Shown here: positions 15,584 through 24,346 of the stretch, piece by piece
Layout of the letters: each line of letters opens with the position of its first letter
Numbering within the stretch: the first letter of the stretch is position 1
Notes under the pieces: generated by a model
Databases searched by the model: none
Told to the model about the DNA's origin: nothing
What the model saw: only the letters and a program-made list of their open reading frames with translations
Position numbers and translations under genes: made by a program
Assembly: GCF_019192735.1 (NCBI RefSeq)
Contig: NZ_JAHTKP010000025.1
Location: 46,155-110,154, forward strand
DNA: 64,000 bases
Direction: 5' to 3'
DNA from: Kitasatospora aureofaciens
Lineage (GTDB): Bacteria > Actinomycetota > Actinomycetes > Streptomycetales > Streptomycetaceae

Positions 15584-16600
15584 CTAGAACTCGTCGTCGA
15601 AGGAGACGGAGCCCTCGACGGCGACCTGGTAGGCGCTGACCCGGCGCTCGAAGAAGTTGGTCAGCTCCTGGACGTTCTGGAGCTCCATGAAGCCGAACGG
15701 GTTGGTCGACCCATACCGGATCGGCAGGCCCAGGCGGGCCAGGCGCTGGTCCGCAACGGCCTCCAGGTACTGGCGCATCGAGTCGGTGTTCATGCCGGCC
15801 AGGCCGTCACCGCAGAGGTCCTGGGCGAACTGGAGCTCGGCCTCGACGGCCTCCTCCAGCATCTCCGTGACCTGCTTGGCCATCTCGTCGTCGAAGAGGT
15901 CGGGCTCCTCCTCGCGGACGGTGTCGACCACCGACATCGCGAAGTCCATGTGCATGGACTCGTCGCGGAACACCCAGTTGGTGCCGGTGGCCAGGCCGTG
16001 GAGCAGGCCGCGCGACCGGAACCAGTACACGTACGCGAACGCGCCGTAGAAGAACAGGCCCTCCACACACGCTGCGAAGCAGATCAGGTTGAGCAGGAAC
16101 GCCCGCCTGTCCTCCTTCGTCTGCAGCGAGTCGATGTGGTCGACCGCGTTCATGTACTTGAAGCAGAACTGGGCCTTCTGGTGGATGGAGGGGATGTTCT
16201 CCACCGCGGCGAAGGCCGCGTTGCGGTCCTCCGGGTCAGGCAGGTAGGTGTCGAGCAGCGTCAGGTAGAACTGGACGTGCACGGCCTCCTCGAACAGCTG
16301 GCGCGACAGGTACAGCCGCGCCTCCGGGGAGTTGATGTGCTTGTAGAGGCTCAGCACCACGTTGTTCGCCACGATCGAGTCGCCCGTCGCGAAGAACGCG
16401 ACCAGGCGGCCGATCAGGTGGCGCTCGCCCTCGCTGAGCTTGGCCAGGTCGGCGACGTCGGAGTGCAGGTCCACCTCCTCCACCGTCCAGGTGTTCTTGA
16501 TCGCGTCCCGGTACCGGTCGTAGAACGACGGGTAGCGCATCGGGCGCAGGGTCAGCTCGAAGCCGGGGTCGAGCAGCATCTTCTGGCGATCGTCGGACAT
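15584..16600 (-). CDS. nrdB: Class Ia ribonucleotide reductase, beta subunit
   Basis: The 338-residue protein houses the diiron-tyrosyl radical cofactor for the large subunit. Helices with the metal ligands are visible: RLVAFFATGDSIVANNVV, LSRQLFEEAVHVQFYLTLL, LICFAACVEGLFFYGAFAYVYW and RDESMHMDFAMSVVD. The C-terminus (EGSVSFDDEF) is the acidic tail that docks on NrdA. Its ATG overlaps the TAA of nrdA by one base, so the genes are coupled. In S. coelicolor the operon continues with nrdS, a regulator gene; here the next gene is on the opposite strand, so nrdS is absent from this position. Confidence 0.96.
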   Translation of the reverse strand: MSDDRQKMLLDPGFELTLRPMRYPSFYDRYRDAIKNTWTVEEVDLHSDVADLAKLSEGERHLIGRLVAFFATGDSIVANNVVLSLYKHINSPEARLYLSRQLFEEAVHVQFYLTLLDTYLPDPEDRNAAFAAVENIPSIHQKAQFCFKYMNAVDHIDSLQTKEDRRAFLLNLICFAACVEGLFFYGAFAYVYWFRSRGLLHGLATGTNWVFRDESMHMDFAMSVVDTVREEEPDLFDDEMAKQVTEMLEEAVEAELQFAQDLCGDGLAGMNTDSMRQYLEAVADQRLARLGLPIRYGSTNPFGFMELQNVQELTNFFERRVSAYQVAVEGSVSFDDEF

Positions 16601-19029
16601 TACTGGCAGGCCTCGCAGGACTCGGGGTTCTCCAGGGAGCAGGCCAGCGCGGCCTCTTCCTCCGGCGTGAGGGTCGGGGTGTTCACCGGCACCGGAGCCG
16701 CGGTCCGGGCGGCGCCGGGGGCGGCCTGGGCGATGCGGGTCGCCGGGCGCGAGCGCAGGTAGTAGGTGGTCTTCAGACCGACCTTCCACGCGTACGCGTA
16801 CATCGAGCTGAGCTTGCCGATGGTCGGCGCGGCCATGAACAGGTTCAGCGACTGGCTCTGGTCGAGGTACGGCATGCGGGCCGCGGCCAGGTCGATCAGC
16901 GCGCGCTGGGGCAGCTCCCAGGCCGTCCGGTAGAGCGAACGGACCTCGGCGGGCAGCCAGTTGAACTCCTGGACGGAGCCGTTGGCGTCGCGCAGCGCGT
17001 CCCGGGTCTGCTCGTCCCAGACGCCGAGCTCCTTGAGCTCGCGCACCAGGTACGGGTTGACCTGGAGGAACTCGCCGGACAGGGTCTCGCGCTTGAACAG
17101 GTTGGACACCTGCGGCTCGATGCACTCGTACACACCGGCGATGGACGCGATGGTCGCGGTCGGGGCGATCGCGAGCAGCAGCGAGTTGCGCAGGCCGGTC
17201 TCGGCGATCCGGGCGCGCAGCGCCTCCCAACGCCCGGCCCACTGCGGGGCGGCCGACGGGAAGTGGTCGATGTGCAGCTCGCCGCGGGCGGCGCGGGTCT
17301 CGCCGTACGCCTCGTGGCGGCCCAGCTGCTCGGCCAGGTCGGCGGAGCGCTCGTAGGCGGTGAGCATGATGCGCTCGGCGATCAGGGTGGAGAGGGCCTT
17401 CGCCTCCGCCGAGTCGAAGTCGATCCGCAGCTTGAAGAAGACGTCCTGCAGGCCCATCACGCCCAGGCCGACCGGGCGCCAGCGGGAGTTGGACGTCCCC
17501 GCCTCAACCGTCGGGTAGAAGTTGATGTCCACCACGCGGTCGAGGAAGGTGACGGCGGTGCGCACGGTGGCGTCCAGCCGCTCCCAGTCCATCGCACCCA
17601 GCAGGTCGTCGACAGAAGCGCCGGCAGCCACGTGGGCGCCGAGGTTGACCGAGCCGAGGTTGCAGACGGCGGTCTCGGAGTCGTCCGTGACCTCCAGGAT
17701 CTCGGTGCACAGGTTGGACGAGTGCACCGTCCGGCCGGGCAGCGCGGTCTGGTTGGCGGCGCGGTTGGAGGCGTCCTTGAAGGTCATCCAGCCGTTGCCG
17801 GTCTGCGCCAGGGTGCGCATCATGCGGGCGTAGAGGGTCTGCGCCGGGATGGTGCGGACGGCCTTGCCGGCCAGCTCGGCCTTGCGGTAGGCCTCGTCGA
17901 AGTCGGCGCCCCAGAGGTCGACGAGCTCGGGCACGTCGGCGGGGGAGAACAGCGACCAGTCCGCGTTGGCGTTGACCCGGCGCATGAACTCGTCCGGGAT
18001 CCAGTGCGCCAGGTTGAGGTTGTGGGTGCGGCGCGCCTCCTCGCCGGTGTTGTCGCGCAGTTCGAGGAACTCCTCGATGTCCGCGTGCCAGGTCTCCAGG
18101 TAGACGCAGGCCGCACCCTTGCGGCGGCCGCCCTGGTTGACCGCGGCGACCGAGGAGTCGAGGGTGCGCAGGAACGGGACGATGCCGTTGGACTTGCCGT
18201 TGGTGCCGCGGATCAGGCTGCCGCGGGAGCGGATGCGCGAGTAGGACAGGCCGATGCCGCCGGCGTGCTTGGACAGCCGGGCGATCTGCGCGTAGCGGTT
18301 GTAGATCGAGTCCAGGTTGTCCAGCGGCGAGTCGAGCAGGTAGCAGCTCGACATCTGCGGGTGCCGGGTACCCGAGTTGAACAGGGTCGGCGAGGAGGTC
18401 AGGTACTCCAGGCGGCTCATCAGGCCGTACAGCTCGGCCACCTCGCGCACCGACTGCTCGTTGTCACCGACCGCCAGGCCGCAGGCGACGCGGAGCAGGA
18501 AGTGCTGCGGGGTCTCGACGACCTTGCGGGTGATCGGGTGGCGCAGCAGGTAGCGGGACTGCACGGTGCGCAGGCCGAAGTACTCGAAGCGGTCGTCGCC
18601 GTGGGCGTCGATCAGCGCGTCCAGGGCGGCGGCGTGCTTGGTGACGAAGGCGGCGGTGGTGTCGCCGATCAGGCCCTCGGCGTGGCCGACGGCGACCGAG
18701 GCGGAGAAGGAGGTCGAGCCCTGGCTGGTCGCCTCGTCGACGATCTCGAGGGCGAGCAGGCGGGCGGCCAGCTTCGAGTACTGCGGGTCCTCGGCGATCA
18801 TCGACGCGGCGGCGTCCACGGCCAGCCCGCGCAGCTCGGCGAAGTCCGAGCCGGCGTGGCGCCCGCGCAGCGCGGCGGCGGCGACGTGACCGGGGTCCAC
18901 CTGGGGGAGATCGGCGCTGCGGTCGGTGAGCAGCCGCAGGAGCGCGCCGCCGGGGTCGGAGACCGTCGGGTCGGCGGGGGCGGAGCCGGAGCCCTGGGCG
19001 GGCAGGGTGGCTGAGGCAGCGATGGTCAA
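16600..19029 (-). CDS. nrdA: Class Ia ribonucleotide reductase, alpha subunit
   Basis: This 809-residue catalytic subunit makes dNDPs from NDPs in aerobic cells. The active-site SSNLCTE places C441 and E443 where E. coli has C439 and E441, and NLGSVNLG precedes the barrel. The C-terminal redox pair is CEAC (C805, C808). A frame extends upstream to 19323, but that part overlaps the riboswitch, so I choose the TTG at 19029, which follows AGGAGAG by 6 bp and gives MTIAAS, like other streptomycete NrdA. Transcription appears controlled by a cobalamin riboswitch and two NrdR-like boxes upstream, so this B12-independent enzyme is made when the class II enzyme lacks its cofactor. Confidence 0.95.
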   Translation of the reverse strand: MTIAASATLPAQGSGSAPADPTVSDPGGALLRLLTDRSADLPQVDPGHVAAAALRGRHAGSDFAELRGLAVDAAASMIAEDPQYSKLAARLLALEIVDEATSQGSTSFSASVAVGHAEGLIGDTTAAFVTKHAAALDALIDAHGDDRFEYFGLRTVQSRYLLRHPITRKVVETPQHFLLRVACGLAVGDNEQSVREVAELYGLMSRLEYLTSSPTLFNSGTRHPQMSSCYLLDSPLDNLDSIYNRYAQIARLSKHAGGIGLSYSRIRSRGSLIRGTNGKSNGIVPFLRTLDSSVAAVNQGGRRKGAACVYLETWHADIEEFLELRDNTGEEARRTHNLNLAHWIPDEFMRRVNANADWSLFSPADVPELVDLWGADFDEAYRKAELAGKAVRTIPAQTLYARMMRTLAQTGNGWMTFKDASNRAANQTALPGRTVHSSNLCTEILEVTDDSETAVCNLGSVNLGAHVAAGASVDDLLGAMDWERLDATVRTAVTFLDRVVDINFYPTVEAGTSNSRWRPVGLGVMGLQDVFFKLRIDFDSAEAKALSTLIAERIMLTAYERSADLAEQLGRHEAYGETRAARGELHIDHFPSAAPQWAGRWEALRARIAETGLRNSLLLAIAPTATIASIAGVYECIEPQVSNLFKRETLSGEFLQVNPYLVRELKELGVWDEQTRDALRDANGSVQEFNWLPAEVRSLYRTAWELPQRALIDLAAARMPYLDQSQSLNLFMAAPTIGKLSSMYAYAWKVGLKTTYYLRSRPATRIAQAAPGAARTAAPVPVNTPTLTPEEEAALACSLENPESCEACQ

Positions 19030-19098
19030 GGCGCTCTCTCCTGGCGGCGATCGGCGGCGGTGATCGGAGTACCGGGCCGTTCGGGGCAGGGGAGCACG

Positions 19099-19123
19099 GC
19101 GCGGACGCAAGCGGCGTCCGCGC
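19099..19123 (-). promoter_or_regulatory. Hairpin in the nrdA leader, possible expression platform
   Basis: A perfect 10-bp stem (19099-19108 with 19114-19123) lies between the riboswitch core and the nrdA start, followed on the RNA by CGTGCTCCCC and no U run. It could be the terminator or sequestering hairpin of the riboswitch. Confidence 0.5.
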
Positions 19124-19194
19124 GACGGTGGCATCCCCGGCCCGCCCGCGAGGCCCGGAAGGTACTGCTCGTGCTGCCGGCCTCTGCGGGAGGG

Positions 19195-19312
19195 CCTGTG
19201 GCACGCCGTCGGCAGGTACTCGGACTCGCGGGCACGGCTCGTGGAGCCGCCCGCACACCGCTGCGGGGCAGTCCCGGACTCGCACCGGGTTCCCCTGCGT
19301 CGACAGCAGGGA
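19195..19312 (-). ncRNA. Cobalamin riboswitch upstream of nrdAB
   Basis: On the minus strand the leader reads GGGAACCCGGTGCGAGTCC, then GGGACTGCCCCGCAGCGGT, the conserved core of the cobalamin aptamer. The B12 box follows as AGTCCGAGTACCTGCCGAC at about 19227-19208. The 5' stem includes CCTGC paired with GCAGG. S. coelicolor nrdABS is known to be repressed by B12 through such a riboswitch, which makes class Ia and class II reductases alternative. The 3' border is approximate. Confidence 0.9.
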
Positions 19313-19314
19313 TG

Positions 19315-19361
19315 AGCATACATCTAGTGCTGTGAATCCGATGCAGCCCCACATGTAGTGT
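19315..19361 (-). promoter_or_regulatory. Pair of NrdR-like boxes at the nrdA promoter
   Basis: Two 16-bp elements resemble the NrdR box (ACACWATATATWGTGT): on the minus strand ACACTACATGTGGGGC (19361-19346) and GCACTAGATGTATGCT (19330-19315). They are 31 bp apart start to start, three helical turns, as in known NrdR box pairs. TACATG in the first may be the -10 element, with TCGAAC 18 bp upstream as a weak -35. Confidence 0.7.
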
Positions 19362-19401
19362 CGCGCAGCACAGTTGTTCGAGCCTGAGTGCGATAGGCTG
19401 C

Positions 19402-20634
19402 TCAGGCCGGAGGGTGCCATTCCTGGCCCGTACGGCCGTCGCAGGGGCGCATACGCACCTGTGCGGCCCCGCCCGCGGCGGCACCGGGATTCTCGACGCA
19501 GCGCCCGGTGTCCTGGTTCGCGAGCTGGCCCGTGGGGGTCACCCGCCAGCGCTGGTCGGGGCGTGAGGTGCAGCCGGTGAGGACGGGGAAGCCGATGTCC
19601 GGGTCCTCGACGCAGCGTCCGTTCTGGCCGATCGAACCGTCGTCCGCCATCGTCCAGGTCTGTGCCGCGGAGCCGTCGCAGGTGCCGGCGCCGACCGCGG
19701 CCGGATCGCCCGGCACCCGGCTGTCCAGGCAGAGGCCGGGCAGCGCCGAGGTGATCGCGCCGCTGGGCTGGCCGGCGGCGGCCTGGAACGAGAACGCGTC
19801 GCTGCCGAGCCCGGCGCCGCCGTCCCAGATCTCGAACCCGGCCTGGACGGCGCACAGGTACGAGCCGGCCGGGACGTAGCCGCGCTGGACGGCGTCGCGG
19901 GTGAAGGCCCGCAGGTCCAGGTCGGTGACGGAGGTCGCGCTGGTGGCCATCTCGTAGGTGATCAGCGTGTGGCTGCTCTTCTTCGGTGCCTGGTACACGC
20001 CGTAGGAGGTGCCGCCGACCCGCAGCTCGCCGGCCTGGTCGCCGAACGGCGTCTTGCCGTTGCCGCGCAGCCAGATCATCAGCTCGGCGCTCTCGGTGAA
20101 GGAGCAGCTGGTCCGGCTGTTGCTGTACCAGATGTCGTACGACACGTTGTAGACGCCGCCGTCGACCTGGGTGGTGCGCCAGCTGCTGGTCGCGTACCGC
20201 AGGTTGTTGACGGCGATGGGCAGCGGGCCGGTGCCGGGCTGGAGCTGGGTGCTGATGTGCGGGTAGGCGCCGGGGCCGCGGTCCGGGTCGATCAGGCTGG
20301 CGCGGCCGATGCCGCTGCGGGTCACCCGGAAGCCGGTGGCGCCGTCGGTGCTGCTGATGCAGAGGCCGCCGGTGGCGTTCCACTCGTTGGGGTTGATCAG
20401 GTAGCGGCCGGAGTCGACGGCCTGGGAGGGGTAACGGTTCTGCCCGGTGGAGCAGAGCTCGCCGGCGGTGGCGGCCGGCAGCGGGGTGACCGCGGGGGCC
20501 GCCAGGGCGGGCTCCTGGTGGTCCCTGGGGAGCAGCAGGGCGCACAGGATCAGCACGATCACGAGGGTCGGCGCGAGCCACCACCACGGGCGCCTGCCTG
20601 CGTACCCGGTTCCGGGCATGGCGGGGTTGGTCAT
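19402..20634 (-). CDS. GH12-like endoglucanase with ricin-B-type lectin domain
   Basis: The 410-residue protein has an N-terminal membrane anchor or signal (WWWLAPTLVIVLILCALLL, residues 17-35) and a GH12-type catalytic domain (about 60-285). The expected nucleophile is E184 in ELMIWL and the acid/base E268 in QAGFEIWDGG. Residues 290-410 form a beta-trefoil lectin with repeated CLD/RCVE and QxW-like motifs (AQTWTM, DQRWRV, GQEWH). It should cut beta-1,4-glucans outside the cell. GGAGGCGAGA precedes the ATG. It is the last gene of an operon with a GH26-like protein and a cellulose-synthase-like glycosyltransferase, so it may trim the polymer that the synthase exports. Confidence 0.8.
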   Translation of the reverse strand: MTNPAMPGTGYAGRRPWWWLAPTLVIVLILCALLLPRDHQEPALAAPAVTPLPAATAGELCSTGQNRYPSQAVDSGRYLINPNEWNATGGLCISSTDGATGFRVTRSGIGRASLIDPDRGPGAYPHISTQLQPGTGPLPIAVNNLRYATSSWRTTQVDGGVYNVSYDIWYSNSRTSCSFTESAELMIWLRGNGKTPFGDQAGELRVGGTSYGVYQAPKKSSHTLITYEMATSATSVTDLDLRAFTRDAVQRGYVPAGSYLCAVQAGFEIWDGGAGLGSDAFSFQAAAGQPSGAITSALPGLCLDSRVPGDPAAVGAGTCDGSAAQTWTMADDGSIGQNGRCVEDPDIGFPVLTGCTSRPDQRWRVTPTGQLANQDTGRCVENPGAAAGGAAQVRMRPCDGRTGQEWHPPA

Positions 20635-20696
20635 GGGGTTCTCGCCTCCCTGCTGCTGTGTGGTTGTCCGGTCCGTCGGTCCGGCCTGTGGCGCGG

Positions 20697-22031
20697 TCAT
20701 CCGGCGGGCGTGGAGCTCGACCGGGGCCGCGTGGCGGTCGGGGTCGGCTTCCTGGCGGGGGGCTTCGTGGTGGCCGTGGCCGAGGGGGAGGCGGAGGGCG
20801 ACGCCGCGGGGTCGGGTGCCGGGGCGGGCGCGGGGGCCGGCGGCGCGACGGTCAGGGCGGGCTCGGAGCGGACGGTCCACGGCGTGCTGTAGCGGGGCGC
20901 GGAGACCCCGGCGGCGTACGCCTCGGAGGCCGCGCCGGACGCGGCCACCCGCCAGTCCACCTCCTTCCGCGCCTCGTACCAGATCACGCCGATGATGTCG
21001 GGGTGCTGGGGGAGCTGCGAGAACATCTCGGTGATCCACTGCGCCTTGAGCCCCGAGGTGTCGGTGGCCCCGGTCTCGGTGATCACGACGGGCTTCTGGG
21101 TGAACTCCCGGACCTGCTTGATGGTCGGCTGGAAGATCTGGTCGAACGACTTGTACTTCTCGACGCCGGTCGTGCCGTAGTAGCCGGACAGGCCGACCCA
21201 GTCGACGTAGTCGTCGCCGGGGTAGAGCGTGTTCAGGCTGGTGGCGTTCTCGTAGTCGACGTTGGGGCTCCACACCCAGGTCACCCGGGTGGCGCCGGCC
21301 TGCTTGAAGAGGTCGTGGACGTGCCGCCAGGCCTGGACGTACTGGCCCTTCTTGTTGCCGTTCGCCTGCTCGGCCCAGGGGTACCAGTAGCCGTTCATCT
21401 CGTGGGCGTAGCGCAGGGCGACCGGGTAGCCGAGGCCCTTGATGCCCTCGGCCCAGGCCTTGATGTAGTCGTCGAACTTGCCGTCGATGATGTTGGAGAG
21501 GGCGTACTCGGGCTGCTCGCCGCGGAGTTTGTCGTCCTTCGACTCCTTGCGGTAGTCCCAGGGCTCCCAGGCGACCATCGGCATGATGCCGCGCTCGGCG
21601 ACCGTGTCGAAGACCCGGCGGTCGAACTTGCGGTCCCACCAGCCCACCGAGAACTCCAGCACGTTCGGCTGGTGCTTGACGGCGGCGGTGAACTCGTCGA
21701 GCGGGCCGAGGTCGTACGGGCCGGTCTTGGTCATGATGCCGGTGAACGCACCGCCGGCCGGCGGGAACTGCGGCGGCGGGGGCGGCGCGCTCGGCGACGG
21801 GGACGCCGTCGCGCCCGGGGTGGCCGGGGTGGCCGGGGTGGCCGGGGTGGCGGTCGGGGACGCGGCCAGGGCGCTGGTCAGCCAGCTCGGCATCGCGGTC
21901 GGGGCGGCGCCGGCGAAGGAGTACGGGTCGTCGTGGGCGCGGGAGAGCCGGGGGGCGAGCACGAAGGTGTACCCGACCATCAGGGCCAGGGCGAGCAGGG
22001 CCGCGATCCGGGGGATGGTGATCCGAAACAT
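20697..22031 (-). CDS. GH26-like glycoside hydrolase, membrane anchored
   Basis: The 444-residue protein has a signal anchor (residues 8-27), a Pro/Thr/Ala linker with repeated TPA units (60-95), and a TIM-barrel domain typical of GH26. The acid/base is E211 in YAHEMNGYWYPW and the nucleophile E319 in VVITETGA. GH26 enzymes act on beta-mannans or mixed-link beta-glucans; the substrate here cannot be told. The C-terminus (about 395-444) is a second disordered Pro/Ala/Lys-rich tail, perhaps crossing the cell wall. Its ATG overlaps the TGA of the upstream glycosyltransferase gene by one base, so the two are translationally coupled. Confidence 0.82.
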   Translation of the reverse strand: MFRITIPRIAALLALALMVGYTFVLAPRLSRAHDDPYSFAGAAPTAMPSWLTSALAASPTATPATPATPATPGATASPSPSAPPPPPQFPPAGGAFTGIMTKTGPYDLGPLDEFTAAVKHQPNVLEFSVGWWDRKFDRRVFDTVAERGIMPMVAWEPWDYRKESKDDKLRGEQPEYALSNIIDGKFDDYIKAWAEGIKGLGYPVALRYAHEMNGYWYPWAEQANGNKKGQYVQAWRHVHDLFKQAGATRVTWVWSPNVDYENATSLNTLYPGDDYVDWVGLSGYYGTTGVEKYKSFDQIFQPTIKQVREFTQKPVVITETGATDTSGLKAQWITEMFSQLPQHPDIIGVIWYEARKEVDWRVAASGAASEAYAAGVSAPRYSTPWTVRSEPALTVAPPAPAPAPAPDPAASPSASPSATATTKPPARKPTPTATRPRSSSTPAG

Positions 22032-24202
22032 CAGCGGCCGCCCTGCTTCGGCCGGCCGCCGGCCCGGGCCGGCTCCAGCAGTTCCTCGAACTCGTCCACG
22101 TCGGGGGCGGCCGCCTCCTCCGACGGGTTCAGCTCGGCCCGCGGCGGTTCGTTCCGCTGGGCGGGCAGGCGGCCGGCCACCGCGGTCCCGTCGGGCTCGT
22201 TCTCGGCGTACTCGGCGGTCTCGTTCTCAGCGGTCTCGTTCTGGGAGGCCTCGTTCTGGGAGGCCTCGGCCTTGGCTGCGGCGGCCCGCTGGGCCCGGGC
22301 CTCGCGGCGCCCGCTGACGAAGGAGATGACCGGCGGCGCGACACCCGTGAACAGGCTGACCACGGCCCAGAACCGCAGGATCCAGATGTCGTGGTGGAGC
22401 GTGAAGCTCGCGCCGAGCAGTCCGCCCGCGACGGCCGCCCACATCAGGTGCAGCCGGAACGTCGACAGCGACTCGGCGCTGCGCAGGTCGCCCTTGGCGG
22501 TGACGGCGTAGGCGAGCGGCCGGCGCAGCAGCGCGGCGATCGCGGCGGCGACGTAGACCGGGCCGGCGAACAGGGCCAGTCCCATGCCCGCCACGCCGAT
22601 CTCGCGCCGCTCGTGCGCGGCCAGGTTGAACCGGCGCAGCCACAGCCAGAGCACGAACCAGCTGCCCATGCTGGCGCCCCACAGGGCCATCCAGTGGGTG
22701 CTGTTGAGGTGGATGGAGGTGACGCCCAGGGCCAGGTACACGGAGGTGGCGAGGCTGCCGAGGACGGTGTTGAGCGCCACGCTCGGGTAGTAGAACTGGA
22801 CCAGGCCGTAGAGCACCCGCTGGCGCAGCCGCAGCTTGATGCCCGAGCGCAGGCGGCTCTTGAGCAGGATCTCCCAGATGCCGTACGCCCAGCGCTTCTG
22901 CTGGTTGAAGTAGTCGGTCCAGGAGGTCGGGCCCTCACCGACGGCGAGGACGTCCGGGGTGTAGACGCCCTTCCAGCGGTGGCCGGTCTCCGGGTTGACG
23001 GAGGCCTGGATCCGCATGCTGGTCAGGTGGTCCTCGATGATCGAGTCCTGGTAGCCGCCGATCTGCTGCCAGGCGGTGGGCCGGTAGAGGTGGTTGGTGC
23101 CGATCAGCAGCGGCGCGTCCATGCCGTTGCCGCCGCGCTCGACCAGGCCGGAGAACAGGTACTGCTGCACGGAGGCGCCGTGGGCGACCCAGTTGTCGTA
23201 CATGTTGCCGTACACCTGGGGGGCGACCACGAACGCGACGTCGGGGTCGTGGAAGTAGCCGAGGGTGCGCTCCAGGAAGCAGGGCAGCGGGACGTGGTCC
23301 GGGTCCATCTGGGCCACCACGTCGTAGCCGTGCTCGTGTTCGGCGCGCCAGGAGTTGTGGTTGCCGGACTTCGTCTTGGCCCGGAACTCGCCCTCGGCCT
23401 GGTTGTACTCCGGGCGTCCCTTGCGGCTGAAGTGGTGGACGCCGAGGCGGGCGGCCATCTTCTTGACCCGGTCGTCGTCGCCCTCGTCGAGGATCCAGAC
23501 GTCGATCTGGCCGTCGTACTCGATGCGCAGCATCGCGGCGAGGGTCCGCTCGACGATCTCGATCGGCTCCTTGGAGGGCACGATCGTGGTCAGCACGGCG
23601 ACCCGCAGCCCGGGCGGCGGGGTGACCGGTACCGGGTCCTTGGCGCGGAACGCGAAGACCCAGACGGCGAGGTTCTGCACCAGCCGGATCACTTCCACCG
23701 TGATGACGGAACAGAAGCAGATCCGGGCCACGTTGATCCGCCAGTCCGGGGACCAGCCGACACCGGAGCCGGGGATGTGTTCGGGGAGGAGCAGCCACCC
23801 GACGAAGGCCAGGCCGGCCAGCGCGTTGACCGTCACCAGCACGGTCATGACGAACTTGACGCCGCGCGAGGAGACCGAGCGGTAGCGGACGGCGGCGCCG
23901 TCCTCACCGGGGGTCAGCGGGCCGGAGGTCTCGGCGCACGCGACGTAGGCGCGCTGGGCCGAGGTGTTGCGCAGCTCCCGGCGGACGATCCGCCGTTCGT
24001 GCCGGGCCCGGGGAAGTACGCGCCCGTGGCGCCCGCGCCCCCGGTTGGCCCGGTTCGCCGCGTGTTCGTCGGTGGAGTCCACCACTAAGCCCCCATACAA
24101 CCGCTCCGAAGTACCGAAGCCGCTGGTTTCGTGCTCTGTCACCGCCCGCCGGCGCTGGTCACCCGACCGTCGGTCGACGGTTTCGCGGCGAGCCGGCGCC
24201 AC
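22031..24202 (-). CDS. Cellulose-synthase-like membrane glycosyltransferase (GT2)
   Basis: This large membrane enzyme should polymerise and export a beta-linked glycan. The processive GT2 motifs are complete: D239 in ILDEGDD, D300/D302 in QMDPDHV, ED at 390-391 in SIIEDHL, and QxxRW at 434-438. Two hydrophobic segments lie before the catalytic domain (116-139, 158-186) and about five after it; the C-terminal 110 residues are acidic and disordered, with an ASQNE/ENETAE repeat. The start is uncertain: GTG 24202 (723 residues) has no good ribosome-binding site, and a GTG at 24085 follows GGGGG. Leu39 of the long form is a rare TTA codon. It heads an operon with GH26- and GH12-like hydrolases. 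Confidence 0.85.
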   Translation of the reverse strand: MAPARRETVDRRSGDQRRRAVTEHETSGFGTSERLYGGLVVDSTDEHAANRANRGRGRHGRVLPRARHERRIVRRELRNTSAQRAYVACAETSGPLTPGEDGAAVRYRSVSSRGVKFVMTVLVTVNALAGLAFVGWLLLPEHIPGSGVGWSPDWRINVARICFCSVITVEVIRLVQNLAVWVFAFRAKDPVPVTPPPGLRVAVLTTIVPSKEPIEIVERTLAAMLRIEYDGQIDVWILDEGDDDRVKKMAARLGVHHFSRKGRPEYNQAEGEFRAKTKSGNHNSWRAEHEHGYDVVAQMDPDHVPLPCFLERTLGYFHDPDVAFVVAPQVYGNMYDNWVAHGASVQQYLFSGLVERGGNGMDAPLLIGTNHLYRPTAWQQIGGYQDSIIEDHLTSMRIQASVNPETGHRWKGVYTPDVLAVGEGPTSWTDYFNQQKRWAYGIWEILLKSRLRSGIKLRLRQRVLYGLVQFYYPSVALNTVLGSLATSVYLALGVTSIHLNSTHWMALWGASMGSWFVLWLWLRRFNLAAHERREIGVAGMGLALFAGPVYVAAAIAALLRRPLAYAVTAKGDLRSAESLSTFRLHLMWAAVAGGLLGASFTLHHDIWILRFWAVVSLFTGVAPPVISFVSGRREARAQRAAAAKAEASQNEASQNETAENETAEYAENEPDGTAVAGRLPAQRNEPPRAELNPSEEAAAPDVDEFEELLEPARAGGRPKQGGR

Positions 24203-24300
24203 TCATGGGCCTGGTCTGATAGTCGTTCCGGCCGCACAGCATACGGGCAGCGGTCGGGCGGTCACAGCCGGGGCTCCGGGTCCGGGAGTGCCGGGAAGCC

Positions 24301-24332
24301 CGCAGGCCCCGCCGGGAAGGGCGGGGCCTGCG
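24301..24332 (-). terminator. Terminator after the DUF2510 gene
   Basis: A perfect 13-bp stem (24301-24313 with 24320-24332) with a 6-nt loop lies 15 bp past the stop of the leftward gene. Confidence 0.8.
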
Positions 24333-24346
24333 GGGCGGAGCGTCCG

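Noticed and set aside
17263..19014. Long plus-strand frame opposite nrdA
   Set aside because: It mirrors nrdA codons, has no ribosome-binding site and no recognisable domain.
16600..19323. NrdA start at 19323
   Set aside because: That extension would translate the riboswitch aptamer; the TTG at 19029 has a good ribosome-binding site and gives the usual N-terminus.
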